A stretch of 64,000 nt of DNA from Polytrichum commune. Its lineage: Eukaryota; Streptophyta; Polytrichopsida; Polytrichales; Polytrichaceae. The DNA lies in assembly GCA_950295325.1 (NCBI GenBank), contig OX485806.1:50589169-50653168 (forward strand), given 5' to 3'. Every line of letters starts with the position of its first letter. The stretch's first letter is position 1. Shown here piece after piece: positions 53,833-63,912 of the stretch. A program made the translations under genes and the position numbers. The notes under the pieces are model-generated. The model worked only from the letters and a program-made list of their open reading frames with translations, was not told the DNA's origin and did not search any database.

Positions 53833-55790
53833 TTGAAGAAGCGAAAGGATAAAGAGTAAATTTTAGTTAGCATTCAATTTTGGTTTGTTTTGGGCAAGTA
53901 GTTAGGTGGCCCCGAGTTGTGCGCCTCGTCATTTTCTTTGTTTGGGGTTTAACCTCTCATTGAGGTGGATTGTCAGGACTGCCACGTGGCCCGCGATTTC
54001 CAGCATGGAAACCATGGCATGTGGGTGTTAGTTTGGTTTAAGAGGGAGCACTTCGGTGTTTTCTTCATCATTTTGTAATGCAAGTGTTCTTTTGTTCAAT
54101 TCAGACCTTATGCTTTACTCCACCTTCGGTTTGAGTTGAGTCTTAAGTCCATGTGTAATGCAAGTGGTCCCTCCTTTCCGTACTTGAGGTTTTCGAGTTT
54201 TCCGCCATTCTCTATCACTGTGTAGGTTAGTTAGGTTAGTATTCCGTGATAGGATAGGGGGTCAGTAATACCCCGAGGTGCGTGTGGTTAAAATGCCCCT
54301 GTGTGAGCAGGTGATGGGCGGAGGAATCATAAGCACGGAAAGGCGGAAAGGATTGGCCGAGCAAGGGAAAAGAACCCCACCGTGGGGTTGTTGGGCAAGG
54401 GAAGTTCCACACACATGGTAGGTTCTTCCCCACTTACTCCGTCCAACTAAGGACCGACAATGAGCAGCAGTGGATAAACTTGTCTAATAGTAGGGGGAGA
54501 GTTCTGGTTTACGCCTTCCGCTTGCTGTGACCTGGAGGTGGATCACACCGATCAGCAATAACGGACTGGTCTAAAACACTCATGCATCTGCCGCGACTTG
54601 CGCTTCGTTCCCACCGCGGACGGTAGGCGTGGTAGTCCCATCCCTATGTTAGCCCCGCCGTCACGGAAAACAACAGACCTTAGGTCCTATCTTGTGTGAC
54701 CTGTGGAACAGCACAAGCTACCCATTGTGAGGATAGGAGTGAAGATGTTGTCTTTCCACCTTTCTCAAGGGAGGATTCGATTTCTGCGTGCGGTATAGTG
54801 GAAACTGTGCCATCACGAAAACCGGATCAAGCTGGTTTTGTAGACCCAAAACTTCCTCCACATTTTTCCCTGTCAAAAGGGATGGCACGCGTCGGATACT
54901 TGAGTGGGACACCTTCCCGAGGGAGGGTTGCCCCCATCGTAACACTAATCTAAGGGAGTAGTAGTTAGAAAGAGGAAGTGGAGATAGGGAGACAACCTCA
55001 AGAAATCTATTCAAAGGGTGAAATCATGATGAACAACTACCAAGTCTCTCTGAGCATTCTAGCCTAAAACACTAGAATTATGGTCCTTTGTGACACGGTC
55101 AAAAATCTAGCGGATAGTGGAAATACAGGTCCGATCCGCTACCTCTATCGTGGAAACCTTATTCCGGAAGTCATGACCCGTAATAAGGAATCTTAGAATG
55201 GAGTGTATATAGTTGTTATACTATGGATTCGGGACGCTGAGTCTATTGTTGTTACTACTCTAAGGTGGGAGCTTGTCCATATTTTGTGTTGTGTTCCCTA
55301 CCTCGGTCCACTACCGGAAAGACGGAAATATCCATGTCATACTTTCCGTAATGTCCCGGATTTCTTAATCCGATCTGTGTTGTCTTAGTTTCTGGTGTTT
55401 CTTGTGTGTGTATTAATGAAAGTTTTCCTCCCTCTGTGTTGTGAACGACCGCAGGTTCTTCGTAGGAACGAACTTGGCGCGGCTGTGATATTTTATGCGT
55501 TTATCAGATTAATTTAATGAATACGCCACCACCGTGCTACGACAAACTGTATTGAGTTAGATTCGTATCACTTGACAATTTTGAACATCAATCACATTTT
55601 TGGACACATTCCAAGCAATGACGACACATTCAAGTCATGTGCTACATAACTGAGCCAAGTAAGAAACTGAGCACACAAATTGAGCAGATAAATATAAATA
55701 ATTTGATTGATATTATGTAGTCCATGTCTCCAAGCATATCCAAATGTGTTCATATTTCCCACATTTTCCCTAAATGCGTAAACTACCGAA
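53833..55790. other. no supported gene
   Basis: Mixed sequence. The stretch 55200-55560 looks like LTR-type untranslated DNA, but I could not pair it with a second copy. Confidence 0.35.
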
Positions 55791-55792
55791 TT

Positions 55793-56173
55793 CTAAGTGG
55801 CTTGTTGAGGTTCCGGCGGGATAGCATTCAGTGCTTCCAATGGCCACTTGGTGATGGACTTCAGTGCATCGCCTAGACGCAGCATTGGAGGATCATCGTT
55901 GTTGTTGTCCTCGTACAGCAACACGGATTCTGCTCCCGGCTCGATTGAGGACACGCAAACTGATACGTTGCCCTCTTCAATGAGCCGACCGTGGAGAGAG
56001 CCTCCTGCAAGGCTCACGATGATGCCTTGCGCCACTACGTTCGCCTTGGCCTTGTTCTCCTCGTCTAAGTCAAACAATTTGACATTGGACCCCGTGGCCA
56101 ACGGCAAGGGTGCGTCCTCCACCAACGCATTAGCCATCTCCAACAATACGGGAGTGACCTCCTCTGCCTGCGT
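55793..56173 (-). CDS. exon 7: DUF8039-like C-terminal domain
   Basis: 127 codons after a TTGCAG acceptor. NVVAQGIIVSLAGGSLHG, EEGNVSVCVSSI and MLRLGDALKSITKWPLEALN follow the order V-A-x-G, LHG, G-x-V-x-V-x-V, LG-[DE]-A-[LV], W-P of the domain found at the C-terminus of many plant CACTA-associated proteins. It ends PPEPQQAT and TAG. Open and well preserved. Confidence 0.6.
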   Translation of the reverse strand, partial: TQAEEVTPVLLEMANALVEDAPLPLATGSNVKLFDLDEENKAKANVVAQGIIVSLAGGSLHGRLIEEGNVSVCVSSIEPGAESVLLYEDNNNDDPPMLRLGDALKSITKWPLEALNAIPPEPQQAT

Positions 56174-56579
56174 CTGCAACAGAAAACGTAATTGTCAACA
56201 AAAAGAATCCGCGTGGAGGTACAACTGCTTCAATACTCAATATATGACCTCACAGTATGCTATGATTGCATAATATGACATGACATACTCATATAACGCA
56301 CCGTAGTCATCATATATGACAACAATGAGTAATATAATTGCGACCTATGACTGACCATAGTCATATGACTGGACATAATCATACTTCCTATGACTGGCCA
56401 TAGTCATAAGATTGGACAAAGTCATGTTGTATGACTACAATAAGTAACATATTCGCCTAGGGTCCTCATATTACTTCGTGGAATGACATACCTATGCGGA
56501 CATATCTTATCAACATTTCCTATGTCTGCAATTGGAGTGAGAACCAAATAGAAACAAAAAATATCCAAGAGCAGCTTAC
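56174..56579 (-). repeat. intron 6, ATGACT/AGTCAT-rich
   Basis: Donor GTAAGC, acceptor TTGCAG. About eight motif copies at 56260-56450, such as CTATGACTGACCATAGTCATATGACT in overlapping inverted pairs. Confidence 0.75.
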
Positions 56580-57377
56580 CTGTGTTGATGAACCTACTAG
56601 ATTCACAGGTACCGACGCTAGATGGACCTCCTTGGTCAGATACGCCAAGCAATATTCAATGTCGGATTGCTTGCGGGCCAATGCTTCGAATGGCCCGCAG
56701 ATTTTGCGGAGGAAGTCATCGTTGGGGTTTAGGGGATCCCATTGCGGAAAGTTTAGGACATTTGAGGGGGGGGGGGGGAACGCGCCGTCGCCGTTGCATC
56801 CCAATCGAATTGGAGACATTGTGTTGCGCCGTGGGTGGGGTCCGGAATCATACTAAATAGATTGCGTAGGTCTCTTATTGGGTTCTGGAGGGGGTAGGAC
56901 CTCCCTCACAAAAAGGACCACTGAGCTGTCGTTCCCGCTGCAAGAAACGCAGCTACAACCTCTAGTACGGTCTGCTCTACGGGGGATCATATCCCGACAT
57001 CAAAATTAGAGCACAACATCGACAAGAACTTGTCGCAGTCAGTTCTTTTTTTATTTTTACGTTCAGGTCCTTAGCGTGGTGGATCACTAGATCCGGGCCC
57101 CACTCTCTCCTATCGTGCAGAGGTCTGATATCGCAAAGAAGTCCTACGACATTCAACACTATAATATTTTTACGCCCGGAGTCCGACACTCTTACCGAAG
57201 GGACCTTCGCGGCTAACGGTTGGAGCTTCGGGGCATTGGCAGCTTTCTTCTTCTTCTTCTTCTGTGGACTACCCCCTTTATATGCCCGTTGTCCGCCCTC
57301 TTCGGTGCAGGGTCCTCATGCTCCTCGTCCTCCCCCAACTCCACGGGTTGTTCCTGACTCGCTCCAGACGCCATAAC
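56580..57377 (-). pseudogene. exon 6: NIF/FCP1-like domain, ruined
   Basis: After an acidic/basic lead (EDEEHEDPAPKRAD; a Lys run from a GAA repeat) comes RKNIIVLNVVGLLCDIR, which aligns with the HAD block LVLDLNGVLV of the locus 1 gene but has lost the catalytic Asp. After a frameshift in an A run: DKFLSMLCSNFDVGI, TGA at 56987 where WSS is expected, VEQTVLEVVAAFLAAG, a second Trp-to-TGA at 56906, then RDLRNLFSMIP, NDDFLRKICGPFEALARK and YCLAYLTK. The reading ends at a GTAAGC donor. No enzyme activity is likely. Confidence 0.65.
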
Positions 57378-57611
57378 CTGGAGCGTTACGACCCAGTAAC
57401 ACAAACACAAAAGATTATGACTCGGCCCTATCATACATGACTATTTGTGATAACCTCATGTCATGTTATATGACTATCTAGAGTCATATTATATGACTGC
57501 CTAGAGTCATATTATATATCTGCATACAGTCATATTATGTGACATAGTCATATGACTGTCCAATGTTGAGGCCAAATCTAAGACATGAAACTTGCGAGTA
57601 AGTATAACTAC
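57378..57611 (-). repeat. intron 5, ATGACT/AGTCAT-rich
   Basis: Contains repeated TATATGACT, 6-7 nt, AGTCATATTATA units between 57440 and 57570. Confidence 0.75.
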
Positions 57612-57861
57612 CGGACAAGTATGATGAGCATATGGCAGGAAGGCCAACCTCTTTCTGTCGAACCAATGTACGCCGGGTAGGCCGTGCATCTTGGTCCGCC
57701 AATAGTTTCTCCGCTTCGCCCTTCCTCTTCTTGGCAATGGGTTTCTCCTTTGGAATGACGGGTTGGTTGCCCGTATTTGCTAGGGTGTTAGGCATGGGCT
57801 CCGATGCAGCAGTCGACCTAGTATGCCCGAATTCCGCCAACTTCCCAATTGCCTCCATGTC
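57612..57861 (-). CDS. exon 5: basic linker
   Basis: DMEAIGKLAEFGHTRSTAA, then IPKEKPIAKKRKGEAEKLL and RPTRRTLVRQKEVG; bounded by ATTAG acceptor and GTAGTT donor. Likely nuclear-localisation-type basic linker. Confidence 0.5.
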
Positions 57862-57962
57862 CTAATGATCCACATGAGGCGTGTATTAGTGAACGATCTT
57901 TCTACATGACATACAACATTGTTGTAGCAAAGGTGTTCCAGGCATGTACTCGAAGCGAGTAC

Positions 57963-58295
57963 CTGAGGCGATGCAGACGCAACCTTGTTGGCGGTTACTT
58001 GGATCACGTCGACTCCCGCTTCCGCCGTGGCTGGCGGTTCCAAAGGCCCCGCCGCTCGCTTTTGCATCTCCTGCAGCAACTGCTTCACCATAGTCTTCAC
58101 ATCCTCCAACTCCCCCTTCATGCTATCCTGGAAGTCTTGCAGCTCGCTCCTCGTAACTGCGAGGCCTCCATGTCCCGCTCTTGCATTTGGGAGTGGCCCT
58201 CTGGACGACGACGACCGGCCCCGTCCTGATTTCCCGGGTGTCGCAAGCTCGGTTTTCACCTCCAGCTGCGTCGGGGGCTGCTCTAAATATGCGGC
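57963..58295 (-). CDS. exon 4: linker and coiled coil
   Basis: After a TTTCACAG acceptor: AAYLEQPPTQLEVKTEL, a Gly/Arg/Ser-rich patch, then SELQDFQDSMKGELEDVKT and MVKQLLQEMQKRA, a short coiled coil as in the middle of plant CACTA-associated proteins. Donor GTACTC after TCAG. Confidence 0.5.
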
Positions 58296-58571
58296 CTGTG
58301 AAAGGAGCAACTGTGGATCCATGAAAAATGCGTAAACATACCAAAACCGTCCAATATATGACTGAAGTTTAGTGTATTCATATGACTCAGAATATAACTA
58401 CGTAAAGTCATATGACTCAGAATATGACTACGTGAAGTCATATGACGGTAACATATGACTATCTGAAGTCATATGACTCAGGATATGACTATGTCAAGTC
58501 ATATAAATCATTATATGACTATAGGTTGTCACATATTCATTCACGAATGTCTTGCACAAAAAATTACTTAC
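58296..58571 (-). repeat. intron 3, densest ATGACT/AGTCAT array
   Basis: At 58355-58535 about nine motif copies alternate as CATATGACT and AGTCATATGAC, spaced 6-15 nt. Donor GTAAGTA, acceptor TTTCACAG. Confidence 0.85.
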
Positions 58572-59417
58572 AAGTCTAGAGCGCACCTCCCCCTCGGACC
58601 TTCGGAATAGGACAAGGTCTGCATGGTCTGGCGTGCGGCTTTCATGCGCGTGGTCTTCGTGATTTTATCTGACCGGGCAATTAACCGCTTGAAGTTGTCC
58701 ACATGCGCCTTCTTCACGTACGGCGGTAGCGAGCCACCGCTCTCTATTAATTTTTTTTATGTTGGACCTACGAGTCCGCATCTGCTAGCGCAAAATCTGG
58801 AGAAATACCGCTTTAGGCACGTCTTCGAGTCCACCACGGTACTCAAACTGAGTGGCCATCTTGTCTTTAATCGCCAACAACAACGGCCGTGGGTGTGCCT
58901 TGAAGTTGTCGACGCTCCACTCGAGGTCGCGACAGTACCCGCGTAGTCGCATCAGCCAGTCAGGCCTATGGCACCCTATCGGAAACCCGACCTCGTCGAT
59001 ATCGACCCACGAACGTTGACCGCCAGTGGAAGTGTGCAGCTCGTCACTCTTCTTCAACGACCGCCACGGATTCTTCAACTTCGGCTGTCGATGCCGCGTG
59101 CTTCCGTCACCGCCTCCAACCTCTGCCGTCTGGCCAAGGTGACGTACCTTCTTGTGAAGTTGTGTCGGATCAGCTCCTTTTTTAGCCATACGCCGCAATA
59201 TACTTACTTCGCAGAGCTCCAGCTCATCGAGCAGCTTGTTGCAGTGCCCTGCACCATCTTCGAACTCTTTGCATTCTGCCGATGCGTCATCGACGTCCAC
59301 CTCGCAGGCGAGGAGAGTATCTTGTACGGCTTGGGACAACAAAATATCCTCATTGGCGACCATACTCTTCTTGCGGCTAGATTGCAGCGGCCAAGACTTG
59401 GGCTCGCTTGTATTTCC
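58572..59417 (-). pseudogene. exon 3: En/Spm-type transposon protein segment, broken
   Basis: After a TGTGCAG acceptor: NTSEPKSWPLQSSRKKS, EVDVDDASAECKEFEDG, RPDWLMRLRGYCRDLEWSV, then EYRGGLEDVPKAVFLQILR, TAG at 58785, QMRTRR and, after an indel in an A8 run, SLPPYVKKAHVDNFKRLIAR and SDKITKTTRMKAARQ. The YRGG-x2-x-VPKxxF and MRTRR blocks are widespread in plant CACTA-linked proteins. The TAG sits where Gln fits. Confidence 0.55.
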
Positions 59418-59577
59418 CTGCACACCCACACAAGGTGACAACATGACGTCACAATGTGAGCCTGCACTAAATTGCGGATATGACTGCATGTTATGACTGT
59501 TCATAGTCATATGAATGCCAACAACATATGATATAACTACAACAAGTTAGATTCAAGTATACTAGTTAGATGGATAC

Positions 59578-59939
59578 CTTCCGGCTCTTCAGTTTCTCCC
59601 GCTTGTCTTCGGACGTCTCCTCTTCGTCATGTTCGTCCTCGTCATCTTGTGTGTCCATCTCAACGATTTTTTTTTGTTCTTTGCTCAGGTGGTCACACCC
59701 CAGCCACGACCCTCCTCTGGTAATGGGCTGGGGTCTCCCAGCGGCGCTGTGCGGCTGCTCTCAAAAACACGCGCAAGCTCATTGCCCGTCATTTCCAATA
59801 CCGGCATTGATATTGCTGGAAAACTAGCAATGGAGCAAAATACTTGCACTTGCAAGCCATCAGGAAGATTAACGATTTTTCTTATCGAATTTCCTACATC
59901 ACTGTCCATTTCCCCAGAAATGGAGGAAGTCGTAGAAAC
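59578..59939 (-). pseudogene. exon 2: acidic segment with a frameshift
   Basis: VSTTSSISGEMDSDVGN, LPDGLQVQVFCSIASF, then a 1-nt shift near 59690 into HLSKEQKKIVEMDTQDDED and EEETSEDKREKLKSRK before the GTATCC donor. The A9 run at the shift is a likely indel site. Confidence 0.45.
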
Positions 59940-60342
59940 CTGACTGCTGAGTACGAAATTTAGTTAATTCATGGACATTACAAATAATAAAAAAATTGTT
60001 AGTGTGGAGAATGACAATGCTATGACTACGACTAGTCACAATGTAGGCACATTATTATGACTCCAAGGAGTCATAATCATTGGGATGCGACTGCAGTGAG
60101 TCATAATATTGGGGATTTGATTGGAATGAGTCATAATCATTGGGATGTGACTGGATTAAATCATACTGACATGAAACTATGACTACACGCAGTCACAATG
60201 TTCGCTATGTGACTCTAATGAGTCACAATGACTCAAAGGTGTCATATAAGCTCAAATATTTATAAACATACATGGTTGTTCACTTGCCATCCTAGATGTA
60301 GGAGGTCTGTTGCAAAATGATTAGAGTTTAGGGATACGTACC
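59940..60342 (-). repeat. intron 1 of locus 2, motif array
   Basis: At 59995-60255 units such as ATGACTCCAAGGAGTCATAATCATTGG recur about seven times, with variant cores (GCGACT, TTGATT, GTGACT) and a fairly regular ~30-bp period. Confidence 0.8.
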
Positions 60343-60472
60343 CAGGGTCTAATGGCCTCTTGAAATTCAATACACCCATCGGAGCCAGACCTAGTTCCAT
60401 TAGCTTCCGGTTGTTGTTCTTGATGTTCTTGGAACGCAAACGCTCGTACTCCGGAATCGCTCCCGCATCCAT
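60343..60472 (-). CDS. exon 1: N-terminal 'YERLRxKNI' segment
   Basis: MDAGAIPEYERLRSKNIKNN, then LGLAPMGVLNFKRPLDPG, ending at a GTACGT donor. The E-x-LRxKNIxxN...LGL pattern opens many plant CACTA-linked proteins, so I take the ATG at 60472 as the real start. Confidence 0.6.
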
Positions 60473-61175
60473 TGTTCTACACGCTTCAGGTTGTGGGAGA
60501 ATGTGACCAGATTGAGCCCAGTTTTCTCCTGCAATATATTACAATTACAGGTGAGACCAGCTCTCTTTTATGTACATTACAATGGTCAATCACTGTGGAA
60601 AGTTTGGATGACATTAACGCTGTTGTGGGCCACTAGGAGTGACTAACAGGTTGTGGATCTTCATATTTTTGAAAGTAAGAACCACTCCTATTGCTACGGG
60701 TAGTTGTTCCATTGCAAGAATTGATAGGATCACTCGACTAGTGAGTGCACTGATTCTCCATACTTACCAATATGCTACAGACTTACCTTGGTTGCTTAGA
60801 GCCAAGGAGAGGAAGAAAGGCATAATGCACTGGCTTCTCCGTTAAGTCTTATTCATATTTGCAACTCCAAGCACCTCTAAGGAAAATTGAAGAGCTAGCC
60901 CCTAAACCTTCGCGGTCCCTCAAGCTGAAGCTAATGAGAACTACTTCGAAATTCTGTTGGAAATAATTCATCATAGGCACAAGATTTATGGAGTAAACCC
61001 ACTGCTGAATTTCAATGTAAAACATGTACATCCTTTGTAATCCTGGTATGAAAAGGTATTTTAACTCCACAACAATCTATTGACCAAGAGGAAAAGGTGG
61101 TGTCCAGGAAGAATTCTATTGAACCAGTTATTCCTCAAATTCAATTGGTTCATCTGTACCAATCGGTTTGTTCTG

Positions 61176-61380
61176 CCTGATCATTTGCTCCACACCTGAT
61201 TCCGCTACTTACAGATGAAGCAGTTAAGTTTGAGCAATAACCGGTCGAGGTTCAAGACATCAGGAAAATTACCAATGGTTTTACAGGAGTGTAAGGAATC
61301 ACTGTGTCCGGGAAGAGTTGTGGGCACGATTGGTCAAGTTCCTAGTGTTCCAGAGTATGACCGGATACAGGCTGGCATCT

Positions 61381-61413
<33 letters not shown>

Positions 61414-61509
61414 TGATCATTTGCTCCACACCTGATTCCGCTACTTACAGATGAAGCAGTTAAGTTTGAGCAATAACCGGTCGAAGTTCAAGACATCAGG
61501 AAAATTACC
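61176..61509. repeat. 98-bp direct repeat (61176-61273 and 61412-61509)
   Basis: Two copies with a single visible difference (GTCGAGG versus GTCGAAG). A shorter piece (ACAGATGAAGCAGTTAAG) recurs near 61592, and TCTCGGGGATGCACCTCAAT occurs at both 61526 and 61572. Recent local duplication. Confidence 0.85.
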
Positions 61510-61716
61510 GCTCGTTTTAGAGGAGTCTCGGGGATGCACCTCAATTCGGTTATTTGGTCGTGTTAGAGGAGTCTCGGGGATGCACCTCAATACAGATGAA
61601 GCAGTTAAGTTTGAGAAGCAACTACTTTGAGTTTGTACTAGTTCATCTAATAATGCGTTCAATGCTTCCATCTGCCAACTGAAGGCTGAATCTTATCTAC
61701 ATTGGAACAAACAACG

Positions 61717-61735
61717 CTCTCTCTCTCTCTCTCTC
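61717..61735. repeat. (CT)n microsatellite
   Basis: Nine to ten CT units. Confidence 0.9.
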
Positions 61736-62784
61736 AACACGGGGAAGCTTACCAGGTCCAGACATAGTCATGTTGTTCACAGATTGAGAGCTCTTTCAAG
61801 ATTCTATGGGTGGTGGTGCATGGCCGCTCTTAGTTGGTGGAGTGATTTGTCAGGTTAACTCCATTAACGAATGAGACCTCAGCCTGCTAACTAGTTGAAG
61901 GTTGAAAGCCATACCCACCTGGAAGAAGATCGCCAACACAAAGAAGATCGCCACCCAGCGGAGAAGATCGCCCACCGAAGAGTCTTCGAAGAAGAGAGTC
62001 AGAGCAGCTTCGAAGTTGTCGAGACAGGGAGTGTCGAAACCCTAAGGTGGGTGGATGAACTTGGATGAACTCTTGGATGAACTATGTGATGGTGGCGTTC
62101 CAGCAGTGAACGGGGAGATTTTTGGGCATAACCGGTTGAGATCCTAGTGTTTGCAAGTCCAACCAATTACATGTTCACATCCTCCGGTTTTCTTATATCA
62201 AATTGGGGTATATTCTATAAATGACGCCAAAATGATCGGTAATTTTTTCTGCAGTCTTGCACTGCAACTGATTATTTCGCAAACTCAACCGGTTCATCTG
62301 TAAGTCACTGCTAGCTGGTTCTCCCCGATCACTGCCTAGGGTTGGGAAATCTAAACATACCAATCTCCAGGGAGATTTTAGGCATAATCAATCGAAATCT
62401 TATTGTTTCTAATATAAACCGGTTACACGTTGACATTTTTTGGTTTTTCAATATTAAATTGAGTAGTATTCTATAAAGTCCCCTACATTGATTGGTAATT
62501 TTCTTGAATTAGGTTAACAAATTAAAATTAAAGGATTGGTTTATAAGTAGTTCATAGAAGTTGAGTTTTTTACCCAAAAAATTACTATTTTAGATATTTT
62601 TAGTACTATAAAAGTTAAGTAAGAATAAAAACTTTAATTTGAAAATTTAAATGATGCGTAATCGGGAACTTTTGATACCCTAATTTGGTTCACTAGACAT
62701 CACGTGTCATATGGACTTGTACGCACTCCAACACAAAAGGTGTTAATCCTTTCCACTAGATCCACTGGGGCCTTCCTCTAGTGA

Positions 62785-62860
62785 TATGATTGTTCACAGT
62801 CACATGACTGCCACGGGTTATATGACTGCCCTTTCATGTGTATCCACCTAGACATGTGAT
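62785..62860. repeat. ATGACT motifs upstream of the SET gene
   Basis: CAGTCACATGACTGCC, then TATATGACTGCCC and CATGTGATTG; the same motif family as in the 56-60 kb introns. Confidence 0.6.
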
Positions 62861-62933
62861 TGCGTGCATGTGAGCATTCTCTGCTTGTAAGGTATTTCCA
62901 TATCACAATTTGATCCGCAGCGCACTCCACAGG

Positions 62934-63131
62934 ATGGCAGAAGGGGAGTTGGAATGCCTAAAGCATCTACAATTATGGCAAGAAGAAGAAGTCCAAGCAG
63001 ACGCCATGCGGTTATCGAAGTACCCATGCCCTTGCATGGAGTGTGCAGGAGGGAAAGTCCTCGATCGAGCCACAATTCGAAAGCATATTCGCAGCAAAAA
63101 AAGGGACCCTGTGTTTACAGCCTTTATCTTG
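62934..63131 (+). CDS. exon with transposase-associated-type zinc finger
   Basis: MAEGELECLKHLQLWQEEEV, then KYPCPCMECAGGKVLDRATI and RKHIRSKKRDP. The C-x-C-x2-C ... H pattern with LDRATIRKHI resembles the small zinc-binding domain (transposase-associated type) placed before En/Spm transposases in plants. It ends at a perfect GTAAGT donor (63132); a TTTTGTAG acceptor follows at 63223. Whether it joins the SET exon in frame is unclear, because the phases differ. Confidence 0.55.
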
Positions 63132-63223
63132 GTAAGTCACTCCAACAAATGACTATTGAATGAGCGTAAGCGGGTGGTCCTGCGTTGGGCAAGCTCTCAT
63201 ATTTGTGCATATGAATTTTGTAG

Positions 63224-63831
63224 GCCCGATGGAGACCCATAGTAAAAGCTGCTTGCATGACATCCCTGAAAACCTTCTAGGAGGATACGAATCACCAATA
63301 CACTCCATGCCAAAGACAACGTCTGCAAGAGTACGGGCCTTGTAGACATGGCGGTCAAACGTGTATGACGGACAGTGGTGTGATGGGCCCATCCCAAAAC
63401 TTACACAGTTTTCATATTGGAACAGAGAATGGGAAGTAAGGGTGTCCAATTTCCCATTCATGGGTTGGGGTCTATTTGCACTCCAAACCGCCAAAGAGGG
63501 AGAGGAACTGCTTCCCTTCGTAGGACCACAATACTCCTTGGCAGAATACAGAGCTTTGAGGAAGGCACGACCTCGAGTGAAGTCATATGCAATGCAAGTT
63601 GAGCCGGACTTGTACATCGATGGAGATGTAATGAAGGGGAATGTCGCTGGTTTCATAAATAGTTCCATAGGGCGCAAAGAGATAGGAAATGTGGTGTGGG
63701 AATTTCGCATGTTGCCAAAACCCTGGAACAAACAGGAATGGAGGTATGTAATTACCATAGCCATGAAGGACATTTTGGTCGGAGAAGAACTGTATGCACA
63801 CTACTCTTTGAACCCGCATACCGCATTGTAG
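63224..63831 (+). pseudogene. SET-domain protein (protein-lysine methyltransferase type)
   Basis: The SET core is open from 63361 to 63831: MGWGLFALQTAKEGEELLPF (the GxG cofactor-binding block), EYRALRKARPRVKSYAMQ, LYIDGDVMKGNVAGFINSS (the N-H-S block, here N-S-S) and DILVGEELYAHYS with the catalytic-type Tyr. It lacks pre-SET cysteines and a clear post-SET. Upstream in the same frame, ETHSKSCLHDIPENLLGGY and SARVRAL precede a TAG at about 63343, so the 5' part of the exon is broken unless a later start is used. SET enzymes methylate histone lysines. Flanking ATGACT motifs place it in locus 2. Confidence 0.72.
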
Positions 63832-63857
63832 GCTGACATCCAGTAATCCATCCATGG

Positions 63858-63912
63858 AATGACTACATGTAGTCATGTATTCGTTAACATGACTAGACCA
63901 AGTCATGTTCTG
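63858..63912. repeat. ATGACT/AGTCAT motifs downstream of the SET gene
   Basis: ATGACTACATGTAGTCATG and CATGACTAGACCAAGTCATG are two clean inverted pairs. Confidence 0.7.

Larger units (their letters stand above)
55793..60472 (-). pseudogene. CACTA-type plant transposon gene with an embedded NIF-like domain, seven exons
   Basis: Inferred exons, 5' to 3': 60343-60472, 59578-59939, 58572-59417, 57963-58295, 57612-57861, 56580-57377, 55793-56173, nearly all with GT-AG borders. The outer exons carry segments common in plant En/Spm-type proteins (YERLRSKNIKNNNRKLMELGL; YRGGLEDVPKAVFLQ; and a C-terminal LRLGDALKSITKWPLEALN block like DUF8039). Exon 6 encodes an NIF/FCP1-like domain. Frame breaks occur in exons 2, 3 and 6. 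Most introns are filled with ATGACT/AGTCAT motifs. I cannot exclude two interleaved genes. Confidence 0.55.
60473..62770. other. no supported gene; local duplications
   Basis: Apart from the direct repeats and CT tract listed separately, I see only short frames. A GAAGATCGCC motif recurs three times near 61925-61970. Confidence 0.4.

Noticed and set aside
57849-58335. plus-strand ORFs of 116-126 codons
   Set aside because: Antisense of exon 4 of the locus 2 gene; splice signals support the minus strand.
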